From Kordiimonas sp. SCSIO 12610 (GTDB taxonomy: Bacteria > Pseudomonadota > Alphaproteobacteria > Sphingomonadales > Kordiimonadaceae): 64,000 nt of DNA. Both the position numbers and the translations under genes were made by a program. The DNA lies in assembly GCF_024398015.1 (NCBI RefSeq), contig NZ_CP073747.1, forward strand, positions 3,035,001 to 3,099,000, read 5' to 3'. Under the pieces are notes generated by a model. The model did no database searches, was not told where the DNA came from, and saw only the letters and a program-made list of their open reading frames with translations. Shown piece after piece: positions 46,940 through 54,773 of the stretch. Numbering within the stretch: position 1 is the first letter of the stretch; every line of letters begins with the position of its first letter.

Positions 46940-47197
46940 ATGGGCCGCATCCTTGCACGGATTACAGGCAGTATATTATGCTTTATTGGCGTAATCGGAA
47001 TGCTAACCCCTATACCATTTGGGATTATCTTTTTTGTTATCGGGTTAATGTTTTTAATACCATCAACCCCAAGAGCCGCTAATGGTGTTCGTTGGGCACG
47101 GTCTCGGATTAGTATTTTTGATCGCTCAATGGATTTGATTACGCGCCGCTTACCCGTTCCCTATCGCCGTATCCTCCGTGAGACAGAAATCAAATAA
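46940..47197 (+). CDS. Small PGPGW-like transmembrane protein
   Basis: 85 residues from the ATG at 46940, which is preceded by GGAGAAAAACC. The longer frame adds 30 residues with no ribosome binding site. A long hydrophobic hairpin (ITGSILCFIGVIGML-TPIPFG-IIFFVIGLMFLI) contains a P-x-P-x-G turn, followed by a basic tail (RRLPVPYRRILRE). It resembles the putative transmembrane 'PGPGW' family, and is similar along its length to the protein encoded at 54451. The function is unknown. Confidence 0.75.
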   Translation: MGRILARITGSILCFIGVIGMLTPIPFGIIFFVIGLMFLIPSTPRAANGVRWARSRISIFDRSMDLITRRLPVPYRRILRETEIK

Positions 47198-47224
47198 AAA
47201 GCCTCACTGATTACTCAATGAGGC
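47196..47224 (-). terminator. Terminator of ppa
   Basis: A 6-bp GC-rich stem (GCCTCA 47201-47206 with TGAGGC 47219-47224, 12-nt loop) stands 27 bases past the ppa stop. On the minus strand it is followed by TTTTT. It also abuts the stop of the convergent small membrane gene. Confidence 0.65.
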
Positions 47225-47250
47225 CATAATTCACTAACTGCGGACAAACC

Positions 47251-47778
47251 TTAGTCCTTGTAGGCAGCAATTGCTTTTTCAATCAGTTCAGCCGCTTTTT
47301 CTGCGCCTTCCCAGCCCTTAATTTTCACCCATTTACCAGACTCTAGATCTTTGTAATGCTCAAAGAAATGGGCAATCTGATTTAAGAAAATTTCCGGTAA
47401 TTCTTCATAGCTTTTCACATCACTATGGAACGGGTGCAGTTTATCAACTGGCACCATAAGCAGTTTTTCATCCATGCCTGCTTCATCTTCCATAATCAAA
47501 ACGCCGATCGGGCGACAACGCACAACAGAACCCGGCATAAACGGCGTATGGTTTGCAAGAATTGTATCAACCGGATCACCGTCATCAGCCAGTGTGTGCG
47601 GGATAAAACCATAATTACAAGGGTAGCGCATACTTGTATGCATAATACGATCGACAAAAAGCGCGCCCGAGTCTTTATCGAGTTCATATTTTACAGGTTC
47701 AGTACCTGCTGGTACTTCAATGATTACATTAACGTCCCAAGGAGCATCTTCACCAATAGCAATCTTGCTAATATCCAC
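47251..47778 (-). CDS. ppa: Inorganic pyrophosphatase
   Basis: 175-residue family I (PPase) enzyme that hydrolyses pyrophosphate and drives biosynthetic reactions. The metal-binding signature is D-G-D-P-V-D in LADDGDPVDTILA, with EVPAGTEPVKYELDKDSGAL (motif KYELDKDSG) and MRYPCNYGFIPHT as the other active-site blocks. The hexameric prokaryotic length is typical. It lies 45 bases downstream of ubiA on the same strand and ends at a terminator. Confidence 0.98.
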   Translation of the reverse strand: MDISKIAIGEDAPWDVNVIIEVPAGTEPVKYELDKDSGALFVDRIMHTSMRYPCNYGFIPHTLADDGDPVDTILANHTPFMPGSVVRCRPIGVLIMEDEAGMDEKLLMVPVDKLHPFHSDVKSYEELPEIFLNQIAHFFEHYKDLESGKWVKIKGWEGAEKAAELIEKAIAAYKD

Positions 47779-47823
47779 GCTTAATTCCTCTTATAAATCC
47801 AACTATATCAATATTGCTATTGC

Positions 47824-48768
47824 TCAGAAGATGACCTGATCAGCAATAATGCCAATAAAAATTATCCAACCAAAACCAATATTAGATCTAAATATTTTCA
47901 AACAATCATCAGGGCTATTAATATCCACGCGCGACGCTTGCCATACCAGATGAAGCCCTGCTATCAGGGCGCTGATGTAATAGATCAGCCCCATATTTGC
48001 AAGCGATCCTGATAAAAAGATCGAAATTGTAAAAATGCTGTAAAATACCAATAGCCAAGGCTTGGTATTCGAACCTAATGCAAGGGCCGTAGATTTCACA
48101 CCAACCAAGGCGTCATCTTCTTTATCCTGATGGGCGTATATCGTATCATAACCAAGTGTCCAGAACACACATCCTACATATAATACAAGCGGACTTGCGC
48201 TCAATGAGCCTTCAATTGTTGCCCAACCAACAAGAGCCCCCCAGTTAAAGGTTAAACCTAACCATGCCTGCGGCCAGTATGTGATTCGCTTCATGAATGG
48301 ATAAGCCGCCACGAGCAACAGCGACCCCAATCCGACAAAAATGGCAAAAACACCCAGTTGCAACAAAACCGCCAAACCAATGAGGCACTGAAATCCCAAA
48401 AAAACCCATGCCTGTTTGATACTCACTTCACCAGCGGGTATCGGCCGCGACTTTGTACGCTCTACCTGAGCATCAAAATCTTTATCGATAATGTCGTTGT
48501 AGGTGCACCCCGCGCCGCGCATCGCGAGCGCGCCAAGCGCAAAAATACTCAAATAATAAAGAAAAGTGATCGGGTCATTTTTGATCACGCCGTTTCCTGA
48601 CAAAGCAAGAGACCACCAGCAAGGCCACAGCAAAAGCCATGTGCCAACGGGCCGATCCATCCGCGCAAGTTTAAGATAAGGCCGAAGGAAAGTAGGGGCA
48701 TTTCGGTAAACCCAACTGCCTTCAACAGCATCCGCCGTTTCAATGATATCCATTTGCTCTTTTTTCAT
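47824..48768 (-). CDS. ubiA: 4-hydroxybenzoate polyprenyltransferase
   Basis: 314-residue integral membrane prenyltransferase of ubiquinone synthesis, which joins the polyprenyl tail to 4-hydroxybenzoate. The first Asp-rich motif is NDIIDKDFDAQVERTKSRPIP, read as N-D-x-x-D-x-x-x-D with R-T-x-S-R-P. The second is YDTIYAHQDKEDD. RMDRPVGTWLLLWPCWWSL at the N-terminus is specific to UbiA rather than to heme o synthase. It supplies the quinone for the oxidase chain encoded earlier in the window. Confidence 0.97.
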   Translation of the reverse strand: MKKEQMDIIETADAVEGSWVYRNAPTFLRPYLKLARMDRPVGTWLLLWPCWWSLALSGNGVIKNDPITFLYYLSIFALGALAMRGAGCTYNDIIDKDFDAQVERTKSRPIPAGEVSIKQAWVFLGFQCLIGLAVLLQLGVFAIFVGLGSLLLVAAYPFMKRITYWPQAWLGLTFNWGALVGWATIEGSLSASPLVLYVGCVFWTLGYDTIYAHQDKEDDALVGVKSTALALGSNTKPWLLVFYSIFTISIFLSGSLANMGLIYYISALIAGLHLVWQASRVDINSPDDCLKIFRSNIGFGWIIFIGIIADQVIF

Positions 48769-48805
48769 GCATTTTCGCTACGCTTAGTCTTTATCCAAGT
48801 CAAGC

Positions 48806-48836
48806 AAAAGCCAGACAGAATATTCTGTCTGGCTTT
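48806..48836 (-). terminator. Palindromic terminator between the XRE gene and ubiA
   Basis: AAAGCCAGACAGAA (48807-48820) is perfectly mirrored by 48823-48836, giving a 14-bp stem around a TA centre, 36 bases past the XRE gene stop. On the minus strand the tail reads TTTTG. The stem is symmetrical enough to work as a cruciform or bidirectional terminator. Confidence 0.75.
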
Positions 48837-48872
48837 ATACCATCATGCTCGCTGTCCATGACCGGGTTTTAT

Positions 48873-49112
48873 TTATTCATTCTGATCATTTTTATGAACT
48901 GTTGGATATTGGAATACTTTTTCTAGGGGAACGTTAAAAACCTCCGCGATTTGAAAGGCAACTTCTAGCGATGGCGAGTAGCGCCCCTGTTCAATCGCAA
49001 TAACTGTCTGGCGCGTTACTCCTACACGCCGAGCCAGTTCGGCTTGGGTCATTTCGCCTGCCATAAATCGCAAAGTCCTGATATCGTTGGTAATATGGGT
49101 TTTTTTTGCCAT
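48873..49112 (-). CDS. XRE-family HTH regulator (YozG-like)
   Basis: 79 residues, almost entirely one Cro/C1-type helix-turn-helix: [20 protein letters not shown] is the HTH core, followed by [19 protein letters not shown] and the short VPLEKVFQ cap. This compact type usually pairs with a small multi-span membrane protein. Here such a gene lies 11 bases upstream in the same direction. It probably represses its own operon through the repeated sites at 49591-49660. Confidence 0.92.
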   Translation of the reverse strand: MAKKTHITNDIRTLRFMAGEMTQAELARRVGVTRQTVIAIEQGRYSPSLEVAFQIAEVFNVPLEKVFQYPTVHKNDQNE

Positions 49113-49123
49113 TTTTAATCCCC

Positions 49124-49570
49124 TTATATACCTCGGCGATAATCAATTAACTTGGAAATGCCTTTGACTATCTCGGCCAAAACCAGAACCCCAAGTAAAA
49201 CATTCACAACTACAAAATTGGATTGTTCAATTAACATCAGACCGACCGTCAGTACCACACCAATCCCAAGGATAAATCCGCCTTTCTGATCACCCCGCAT
49301 TTCGATAGTTTTATCTCTCTCGTCAGCCATATCACCAACTTCACCTTCTTTTTTAAGCCCGTAAAGAGCAATAGCAACATGAGCTATAATGCCTACCAAA
49401 ACCATTAGCCCAACTGTGATAGCAAGGTGCACAGAAATAACAGCAACCGCAATAGGGTGTTCATCTACAGGCACGTTATCTGCAATACCCAGTACCAAAA
49501 AAAAATACCAACCATACACACCGATTATAGTTATCAGCATTGCAACATTACTTTTCTCATAAAATGACAT
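49124..49570 (-). CDS. Small four-helix membrane protein paired with XRE regulator (DUF2178-like)
   Basis: 148 residues with four hydrophobic helices ([75 protein letters not shown]). Between helices 2 and 3 is [17 protein letters not shown]; the D-E-R-x-x-x-I-x-x-R pattern is the hallmark of DUF2178/YozG-neighbour membrane proteins. The function is unknown. It is the first gene of a two-gene operon with the XRE regulator. Confidence 0.8.
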   Translation of the reverse strand: MSFYEKSNVAMLITIIGVYGWYFFLVLGIADNVPVDEHPIAVAVISVHLAITVGLMVLVGIIAHVAIALYGLKKEGEVGDMADERDKTIEMRGDQKGGFILGIGVVLTVGLMLIEQSNFVVVNVLLGVLVLAEIVKGISKLIDYRRGI

Positions 49571-49590
49571 GTTAATTATCCTATTCTCAT

Positions 49591-49660
49591 TGTCTAATAT
49601 TTTTTACATTTTCTATGTATGAATTTATATTCATTGTGTCAATTATTTTTTACACATCTA
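49591..49660. promoter_or_regulatory. Two direct repeats with TGT-N12-ACA symmetry, candidate operators
   Basis: TGTCTAATATTTTTTACA (from 49591) and TGTCAATTATTTTTTACA (from 49637) are nearly identical 18-mers whose starts are 46 bases apart, just upstream of the XRE/membrane-protein operon. Each has TGT and ACA half-sites as an inverted repeat. They sit in the divergent region shared with rsmE and are good candidates for binding by the XRE protein. Confidence 0.5.
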
Positions 49661-49723
49661 TTTTCTAATGCTTGACACAAACGATACCTCACGCCACACC
49701 GTTAACAGAATTTGGGAGTAACT

Positions 49724-50479
49724 ATGCGTCACAATACAAATATCAGGCTCTATGTGAGTGAGGACTTAACTGAAAACCAAGTCCTTAGCCTTGATAAGGA
49801 GCAATCACATTATCTCGGGAATGTTATGCGGAAAAACCCGGGCGATCAGTTGCTAACTTTTAATGGGCGTCACGGCGAATGGCTCTCGGAAATTATTGAT
49901 GCAAACAAGCGCTCAGTTACGCTCAAAGCGCTAGAACAAACACAGCCTCAGAAAACTGAACCTGACCTGTGGCTTGCTTTTGCACCCATCAAAAAAGCAC
50001 GTCTTGATTTCATTGCGCAAAAAGCCACTGAACTTGGCGTAGGACATATTATTCCGGTTCTGACCCGCCGGACAATCGTGGATAGGGTAAAAACCGAACG
50101 TATGCACGCAAACGCTATTGAAGCCGCGGAACAATGTGAGCGCTTGACTGTACCCACCATTGGCGAAACCCTTAAGTTAGAAAAACTAATTGACCAATGG
50201 CCTACAGACAGGGCTTTAATGTTCTGTGACGAAGATTTATCAGGCGATGACGCCTATTCAGCGCTAAAAAAATACCAATCCGCCCATTGGATTGACAAAT
50301 GCGGGATATTGATCGGGCCAGAAGGTGGCTTCGATGATTATGAGCGTGAATTAATCAAAAGCCAACCGAACACTCTGGTAGTGTCGTTGGGGCCACGTGT
50401 ACTGCGGGCAGACACAGCCGCTATATCAGCGATCACACTCTGGCAGGCAGCAGTGGGTGACTGGTCCGTTTCACAATAG
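49724..50479 (+). CDS. rsmE: 16S rRNA (uracil-1498-N3)-methyltransferase
   Basis: RsmE methylates U1498 of 16S rRNA in the 30S subunit. From the ATG at 49724 it has 251 residues. EQSHYLGNVMRKNPGDQL is the N-terminal PUA-like region. The SPOUT knot is seen as KATELGVGHIIPVLTRRT, EAAEQCERLTVPTI, LIGPEGGFDDYERE and LGPRVLRADTAAI. A TTG four codons earlier extends the frame, but the intervening TGGGAGTAACT is the ribosome binding site. GshA follows 139 bases later on the same strand. Confidence 0.96.
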   Translation: MRHNTNIRLYVSEDLTENQVLSLDKEQSHYLGNVMRKNPGDQLLTFNGRHGEWLSEIIDANKRSVTLKALEQTQPQKTEPDLWLAFAPIKKARLDFIAQKATELGVGHIIPVLTRRTIVDRVKTERMHANAIEAAEQCERLTVPTIGETLKLEKLIDQWPTDRALMFCDEDLSGDDAYSALKKYQSAHWIDKCGILIGPEGGFDDYERELIKSQPNTLVVSLGPRVLRADTAAISAITLWQAAVGDWSVSQ

Positions 50480-50618
50480 AATAGATAAACTTAACTCTTA
50501 GGATAACTTATCCAAAGGTCACGTCAGTGTGATATGATGATTTGTTTGCTTGATGAACGCAGTACAACAATCTAAGAGAACTAGCATATACCAATAAATA
50601 GCTTGGGGATAAATCCGT

Positions 50619-51983
50619 ATGCCACATGCGCAAATGCCGATAGAATCAAAATCGCAGCTTGTTGAACATCTTGAAAGTGGTAACTCTCCAGACCGATCGA
50701 CATGGCGTATTGGCTCGGAACATGAGAAATTTATTTTCCACCGCACTGATAATAGCCCGCTCACCTATGAAGGGGGCAACGGTAAAGCAGGCGTAAAGGA
50801 TGTTCTTAATGCGTTCGTAGAACGTGGCTGGGCACCTGTGGAAGAAGATGGCAATATAATCGCCGCTGTCAAAGACGGTGCTTCCATTACTCTGGAACCA
50901 GGTGGACAATTTGAACTGTCTGGTGCACCGCTTGAAACAATTCATCAAACCTGCAATGAAACCAGTGAGCACCTGAATGCTTCCAAGGAAATCGGTGAAG
51001 AACTGGACATCGGCTTTTTAGGTCTAGGGTTTCATCCAACCCTGAAACGCTCCGACGTGCCCGTTATGCCAAAAGGGCGGTATGATATTATGCGCCGCTA
51101 CATGCCACTTAAGGGCAACCTTGGCCTCGACATGATGCTGCGGACATGTACAGTTCAGGTAAATATAGATTTCGCAAGCGAAGTCGACATGGTGGAAAAG
51201 TTCCGTATTTCACTGGCTCTCCAACCACTTGCAACAGCACTATTTGCAAACTCTCCGTTTAAAGAAGGGCGTCCTGGCGGTTTTAAAAGCTTACGCAGTA
51301 ATGTATGGACCGATACGGACCCTGACCGCTGCGGGATGTTACCCTTCGTGTTTGAAGACGGTATGGGGTTCGAGCGCTATGTCGATCATGTTCTCGATGT
51401 TCCAATGTATTTCATAAAACGCGACGGTAAATTCGTTGATGTTGCAGGCCAATCGTTCAGAGAATTCATGAACGGCAAACTTCCCCAACTACCAGGCGAA
51501 TTACCAACCTTTACGGATTGGCAAGACCATCTGACAACACTCTTCCCAGAGGTGCGCCTGAAAACATATATGGAAATGCGCGGCGCGGATGGCGGCCCAT
51601 GGTCACGCCTGTGTGCTCTACCAGCCTTCTGGGTAGGCCTCTTGTATGATGATACTGCGCAAAAAGCTGCCTGGGGCCTTGTGAAAGATTGGTCAATTGA
51701 AGAAATGGAACAGATGCGCGATGATGCGCCAGCCCATGGTATGCTGACAACCATTCGCGGCAAGACATTTCAAGAACTTGCAAAAGAAGTCCTATCTATT
51801 TCTGACCTCGGCCTGAAAAACAGAGCAAAATTAAGCACAAGCGGCGATAGTGAACAGGGTTTCTTAAAATCACTGTGGGAAACAGCAGAATCTGGCATGA
51901 CACCCGCGGATGACCTGTTGGCCCGCTTCAATAACGATTGGGGTGGTGACGTAACCAAGGTCTTTGAAAACTACAGCTATTAA
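50619..51983 (+). CDS. gshA: Glutamate--cysteine ligase
   Basis: 454 residues of the plant/alphaproteobacterial GCS2-type ligase, which makes gamma-glutamylcysteine, the first step of glutathione synthesis. IGSEHEKFIF, ASITLEPGGQFELSGAP and GLGFHPTLKRSDVPVMPKGRYDIM are the nucleotide and substrate blocks (key runs LEPGGQFELSG and MPKGRY). MLRTCTVQVNIDF and YMEMRGADGGPW also match. GGGGATAAATCC gives the ribosome binding site. It converges on the DUF2007 gene with a 6-base gap. Confidence 0.97.
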   Translation: MPHAQMPIESKSQLVEHLESGNSPDRSTWRIGSEHEKFIFHRTDNSPLTYEGGNGKAGVKDVLNAFVERGWAPVEEDGNIIAAVKDGASITLEPGGQFELSGAPLETIHQTCNETSEHLNASKEIGEELDIGFLGLGFHPTLKRSDVPVMPKGRYDIMRRYMPLKGNLGLDMMLRTCTVQVNIDFASEVDMVEKFRISLALQPLATALFANSPFKEGRPGGFKSLRSNVWTDTDPDRCGMLPFVFEDGMGFERYVDHVLDVPMYFIKRDGKFVDVAGQSFREFMNGKLPQLPGELPTFTDWQDHLTTLFPEVRLKTYMEMRGADGGPWSRLCALPAFWVGLLYDDTAQKAAWGLVKDWSIEEMEQMRDDAPAHGMLTTIRGKTFQELAKEVLSISDLGLKNRAKLSTSGDSEQGFLKSLWETAESGMTPADDLLARFNNDWGGDVTKVFENYSY

Positions 51984-51989
51984 AACATT

Positions 51990-52511
51990 TTATAGCCACC
52001 TGATCCATGTAATCAGCCAGTATATAGACAGGGCAGCAGCACCTAATGTTACTGCCCACATAAAAGCAACTGAAACAGACGAAAACCTTCGTTTACCTTC
52101 GCGGTAATAACTATCACACTGGTGACAATGAACCCAAACATCTTCAGCGTGTGTGGCAATTCTTATGCCCGGAATGAACGTTGGAACTTCACCTTCAAAG
52201 GCATGAATATCCATAGCACCGCACTGACGGCATGATGGTGGTTCATCATCCAATGCCTCACCATCTTGAAGCTTATGGCGTTGATGACACGAGAGGACTT
52301 CGATATCTTTTAGCGCAGCCTCTGCCCGTACCTTATCAATTTCCCTAATCAGGATATCAGTTTTCAGCCCTTCATTCATCGCCGAAACATGTTCAGCATT
52401 AAGAAAAACCATTATTCCCTGGGCATCGAGATAGGTCTTCAACATTTGCGCTTGTGGCGTGTCGAGATACGTCCTCAAGGGAACCAGGCGATTATAGTCT
52501 TGTTCGTTCAT
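51990..52511 (-). CDS. DUF2007-family protein with zinc-ribbon-like and membrane segments
   Basis: 173 residues. The N-terminal ~70 residues (LVPLRTYLDTPQAQMLKTYL, QGIMVFLNAEH, DILIREIDKVRAEAAL) match the DUF2007 'putative signal transducing' fold. A middle part has paired cysteines (SCRQCGAMD and HCHQCDSYY) that could form a zinc ribbon. The C-terminus is one membrane helix (VSVAFMWAVTLGAAALSIYWLI). The combination puts a possible metal-binding sensor on the cytoplasmic face. The function is unknown. Confidence 0.75.
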   Translation of the reverse strand: MNEQDYNRLVPLRTYLDTPQAQMLKTYLDAQGIMVFLNAEHVSAMNEGLKTDILIREIDKVRAEAALKDIEVLSCHQRHKLQDGEALDDEPPSCRQCGAMDIHAFEGEVPTFIPGIRIATHAEDVWVHCHQCDSYYREGKRRFSSVSVAFMWAVTLGAAALSIYWLITWIRWL

Positions 52512-52548
52512 GTATGGGGAAACCTAGTCAAAACCACCAAAGAAACCA

Positions 52549-53094
52549 TCAATCATTTAGCCCTGTATCAAAACCATCGATTGATTTTAAATTTTTCTGT
52601 TGCTGGTATTCAGAAATACCTTCCTCGCCTTTTGAGCCTGTCCATTTTGTCAGTGTCTCTTTTTGCTCAATGACTTCCATTGTTGGAACACCATATCCGC
52701 AACTGGTTTGAACAGATTCGACATCAATCAAAATGACCTGACGGGTTCCATTATATTGGGGGAACTCGCTGATATACTCAGCATAATCAGGGTTTTGCGG
52801 GCGCAGAACCCTGCCCTTACCGTAAATCCGCAGGATCAAAGCATTTCGTGTGTAACTATTGAACATTATCGTCACACGCCCATCATTTTTGATATGGGCA
52901 GCAGTTTCATTGCCACTTCCGGTTATATCTACATACCCGCATAATTTGCCGGAAAATACCTTAAAGCTCCCGTCCATTCCTTTGGGGCTGAGGTTAATAC
53001 GCCCCGTTGAACAAGCACTTGCGGTAAAAAACATAGGCTGAGCATTAATAAACTCGATATGCTTTTCATTCAGAGCATCAAAAAAATCTGCCAT
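52549..53094 (-). CDS. Pyridoxamine 5'-phosphate oxidase family protein
   Basis: 181-residue FMN-binding split-barrel protein. FFTASACSTGRINLSPKGMDG, FSGKLCGYVDITGSGNETAAHI and GRVTIMFNSYTRNALILRIYGKG are the family's strand motifs, as in the 'pyridoxamine 5'-phosphate oxidase-related' proteins. It is not PdxH itself, which has different substrate residues and a C-terminal extension. The C-terminal Gln/Lys-rich tail (QQQKNL) may be flexible. It is likely a flavin- or F420-type oxidoreductase of unknown substrate. Confidence 0.85.
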   Translation of the reverse strand: MADFFDALNEKHIEFINAQPMFFTASACSTGRINLSPKGMDGSFKVFSGKLCGYVDITGSGNETAAHIKNDGRVTIMFNSYTRNALILRIYGKGRVLRPQNPDYAEYISEFPQYNGTRQVILIDVESVQTSCGYGVPTMEVIEQKETLTKWTGSKGEEGISEYQQQKNLKSIDGFDTGLND

Positions 53095-53136
53095 TATCTA
53101 TCCTTCACATAATCTCGCGAATTTACAGAGCTTCTC

Positions 53137-54384
53137 TTAGCGCTCGCTCTCTGCCTGTAAAATTGCCCCTAAATCCATATCCTCAATTTTCGCTTCAAAT
53201 TGTGTAGCGGGTTTAGAGTTTTTAATAATCACAATAGCGTCAAATGACGCTAACTCATCTCTTTCACTATCAGACGTCAGCTTCATTAATTCGCCACCAT
53301 GCACCCTCAGCGCAACTGTATCAATTAAAAGATTACCGGAAGATTCGGCTGCGAGCTTTGCAATCAATGGCCTGCTTTTCTCTATGTCGTTATTAGAGCA
53401 TGTCTCTACAGATCCATCAAATTGTCTGGCTGCACTACCTTCACCGCAAACAATGGAAACCGCCAGGGTCGGCTCCCCGCGCGCTGTAGCAAGAGCGTCT
53501 ACAAAACCACCAAGTCCCACAACCCCTGTTGGCGTAATTCCGCGGTACATATGGAACTTACCGAATTTTAACATTGGCTTTTGTAAGCCCGCATATTTTC
53601 TAGCATTCGAGAAATAGGTAAAGAATATTTCTTTCATCATGCGCTCGCGCCGCTGATTAGCGATCAGCCCTGATCCTGCCCCCCTTGTAAACGGAGCATA
53701 GATTTCATTCGAAGCTTTTAATGCTTCCGCGATTTCCTGAACTTCGATGTCGTCTTCTTTTAAAAGCGCTTGATAAAGCGGCTCTATTGCTTCTTGCCGA
53801 CCGTATCCAATTATAACAGGCCTGGTTACCAAACTATTCTCAAAGGCATCGAGTGCAGCCTTTGTTTCCGACTTTCTAATTTTGCCGCGCAATCGTTCCG
53901 TTATGATTTTACCGCCAAAAGCAAATATCTGATCCAGGCCCCAAATACTTGGGCGAACACCACCTGCGATTTCTGTAACCGAGTTTAAGAACTCAGCTTC
54001 CTCTTTCCATGAATAAAAAGGAATTGCATATTGATTGCTACGCCTCTCGAAATACCGATCAAAGCTATCATCTTTGTCGTATGACAAATCTTCGAGCTTT
54101 TTTGCTGCCCAAACATCCGTCTCAATGGCAACGGCTGTACGGTCTGTCAATTTATATAATGACTTGGAAAATACTGGTACGTCCGCAAGCCCGTGAATTT
54201 CCCCAATCATCACAAATCGTGCAGGCTTACCGCGTTCAGCAAGCCATTTACGAGCAGGGCCCTGAATTTCCCCGTCATCACCAAGTTGAAAATCATACGA
54301 TAGTGGCGGTTTCGTATCTTGAACGGCATAGGCGGAGTGCATAGCCAATACAGCTATCAATAATACAGAAATCAGTATGCGCAT
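53137..54384 (-). CDS. Exported EreA/ChaN/TraB-superfamily-like protein
   Basis: 415 residues from the ATG at 54384, which has TGGTGA as ribosome binding site. The frame extends nine codons further upstream without one. A signal peptide (ILISVLLIAVLAMHSAYA) is followed by a domain starting FVMIGEIHGLADVP. That G-E-x-H-G motif is shared by erythromycin-esterase-like, ChaN and TIKI/TraB hydrolases. A later MLKFGKFHMYRG offers the second His. Which branch it belongs to cannot be settled by eye. It is probably a periplasmic hydrolase or heme-binding protein. Confidence 0.6.
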   Translation of the reverse strand: MRILISVLLIAVLAMHSAYAVQDTKPPLSYDFQLGDDGEIQGPARKWLAERGKPARFVMIGEIHGLADVPVFSKSLYKLTDRTAVAIETDVWAAKKLEDLSYDKDDSFDRYFERRSNQYAIPFYSWKEEAEFLNSVTEIAGGVRPSIWGLDQIFAFGGKIITERLRGKIRKSETKAALDAFENSLVTRPVIIGYGRQEAIEPLYQALLKEDDIEVQEIAEALKASNEIYAPFTRGAGSGLIANQRRERMMKEIFFTYFSNARKYAGLQKPMLKFGKFHMYRGITPTGVVGLGGFVDALATARGEPTLAVSIVCGEGSAARQFDGSVETCSNNDIEKSRPLIAKLAAESSGNLLIDTVALRVHGGELMKLTSDSERDELASFDAIVIIKNSKPATQFEAKIEDMDLGAILQAESER

Positions 54385-54450
54385 ATTTTTCACCAGTTCT
54401 CGCGAGTACATTCATGAATTCGAAGCATTCACCTCTTATAAACAGTTCCC

Positions 54451-54756
54451 ATGTCGAAAACAGCGAATAAATTTGACAGGTATTATATTTTGAAGCGTTT
54501 CACCAGATTGGCTGCAATCCCGATTGGCTGCATATTTATTATCGTTGGTGCGGCAACCTTTCCGTTACCAATCCCGATTGGATTACCTTTGATGATAATC
54601 GGCTTTACGATTGCTGCCATCAATCCATTGATCCTGAGGCGGATGAAAGGATGGCGAAAAAAGTTTCCAAACCTTAACAAAAAAATCAGGCACATAACAC
54701 CGCACATGCCTGGTTTTCTCAAAAGAATTTTAAAGCAAACAGACAATCCAGATTAG
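54451..54756 (+). CDS. Small PGPGW-like transmembrane protein
   Basis: 101 residues. A hydrophobic hairpin (IPIGCIFIIVGAATF-PLPIPIG-LPLMIIGFTIAAI) with a P-L-P-I-P-x-G turn is followed by a basic tail ending PGFLKRILKQ. It is clearly related to the 85-residue protein at 46940 in the hairpin, the spacing and the R-R-I-L/K-R-I-L end. The ribosome binding site is weak. The stop codon lies inside a hairpin shared with the convergent phoD gene. The function is unknown. Confidence 0.75.
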   Translation: MSKTANKFDRYYILKRFTRLAAIPIGCIFIIVGAATFPLPIPIGLPLMIIGFTIAAINPLILRRMKGWRKKFPNLNKKIRHITPHMPGFLKRILKQTDNPD

Positions 54757-54765
54757 GATTGTCTG
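54740..54765. terminator. Hairpin between convergent genes
   Basis: CAGACAATCC (54740-54749) and GGATTGTCTG (54756-54765) form a perfect 10-bp stem with a 6-nt loop that contains most of the stop codon of the small membrane gene. The T-tract is poor in both directions (TTTGCTTT on the minus strand), so termination efficiency is uncertain. Confidence 0.6.
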
Positions 54766-54773
54766 GTTAGAAG

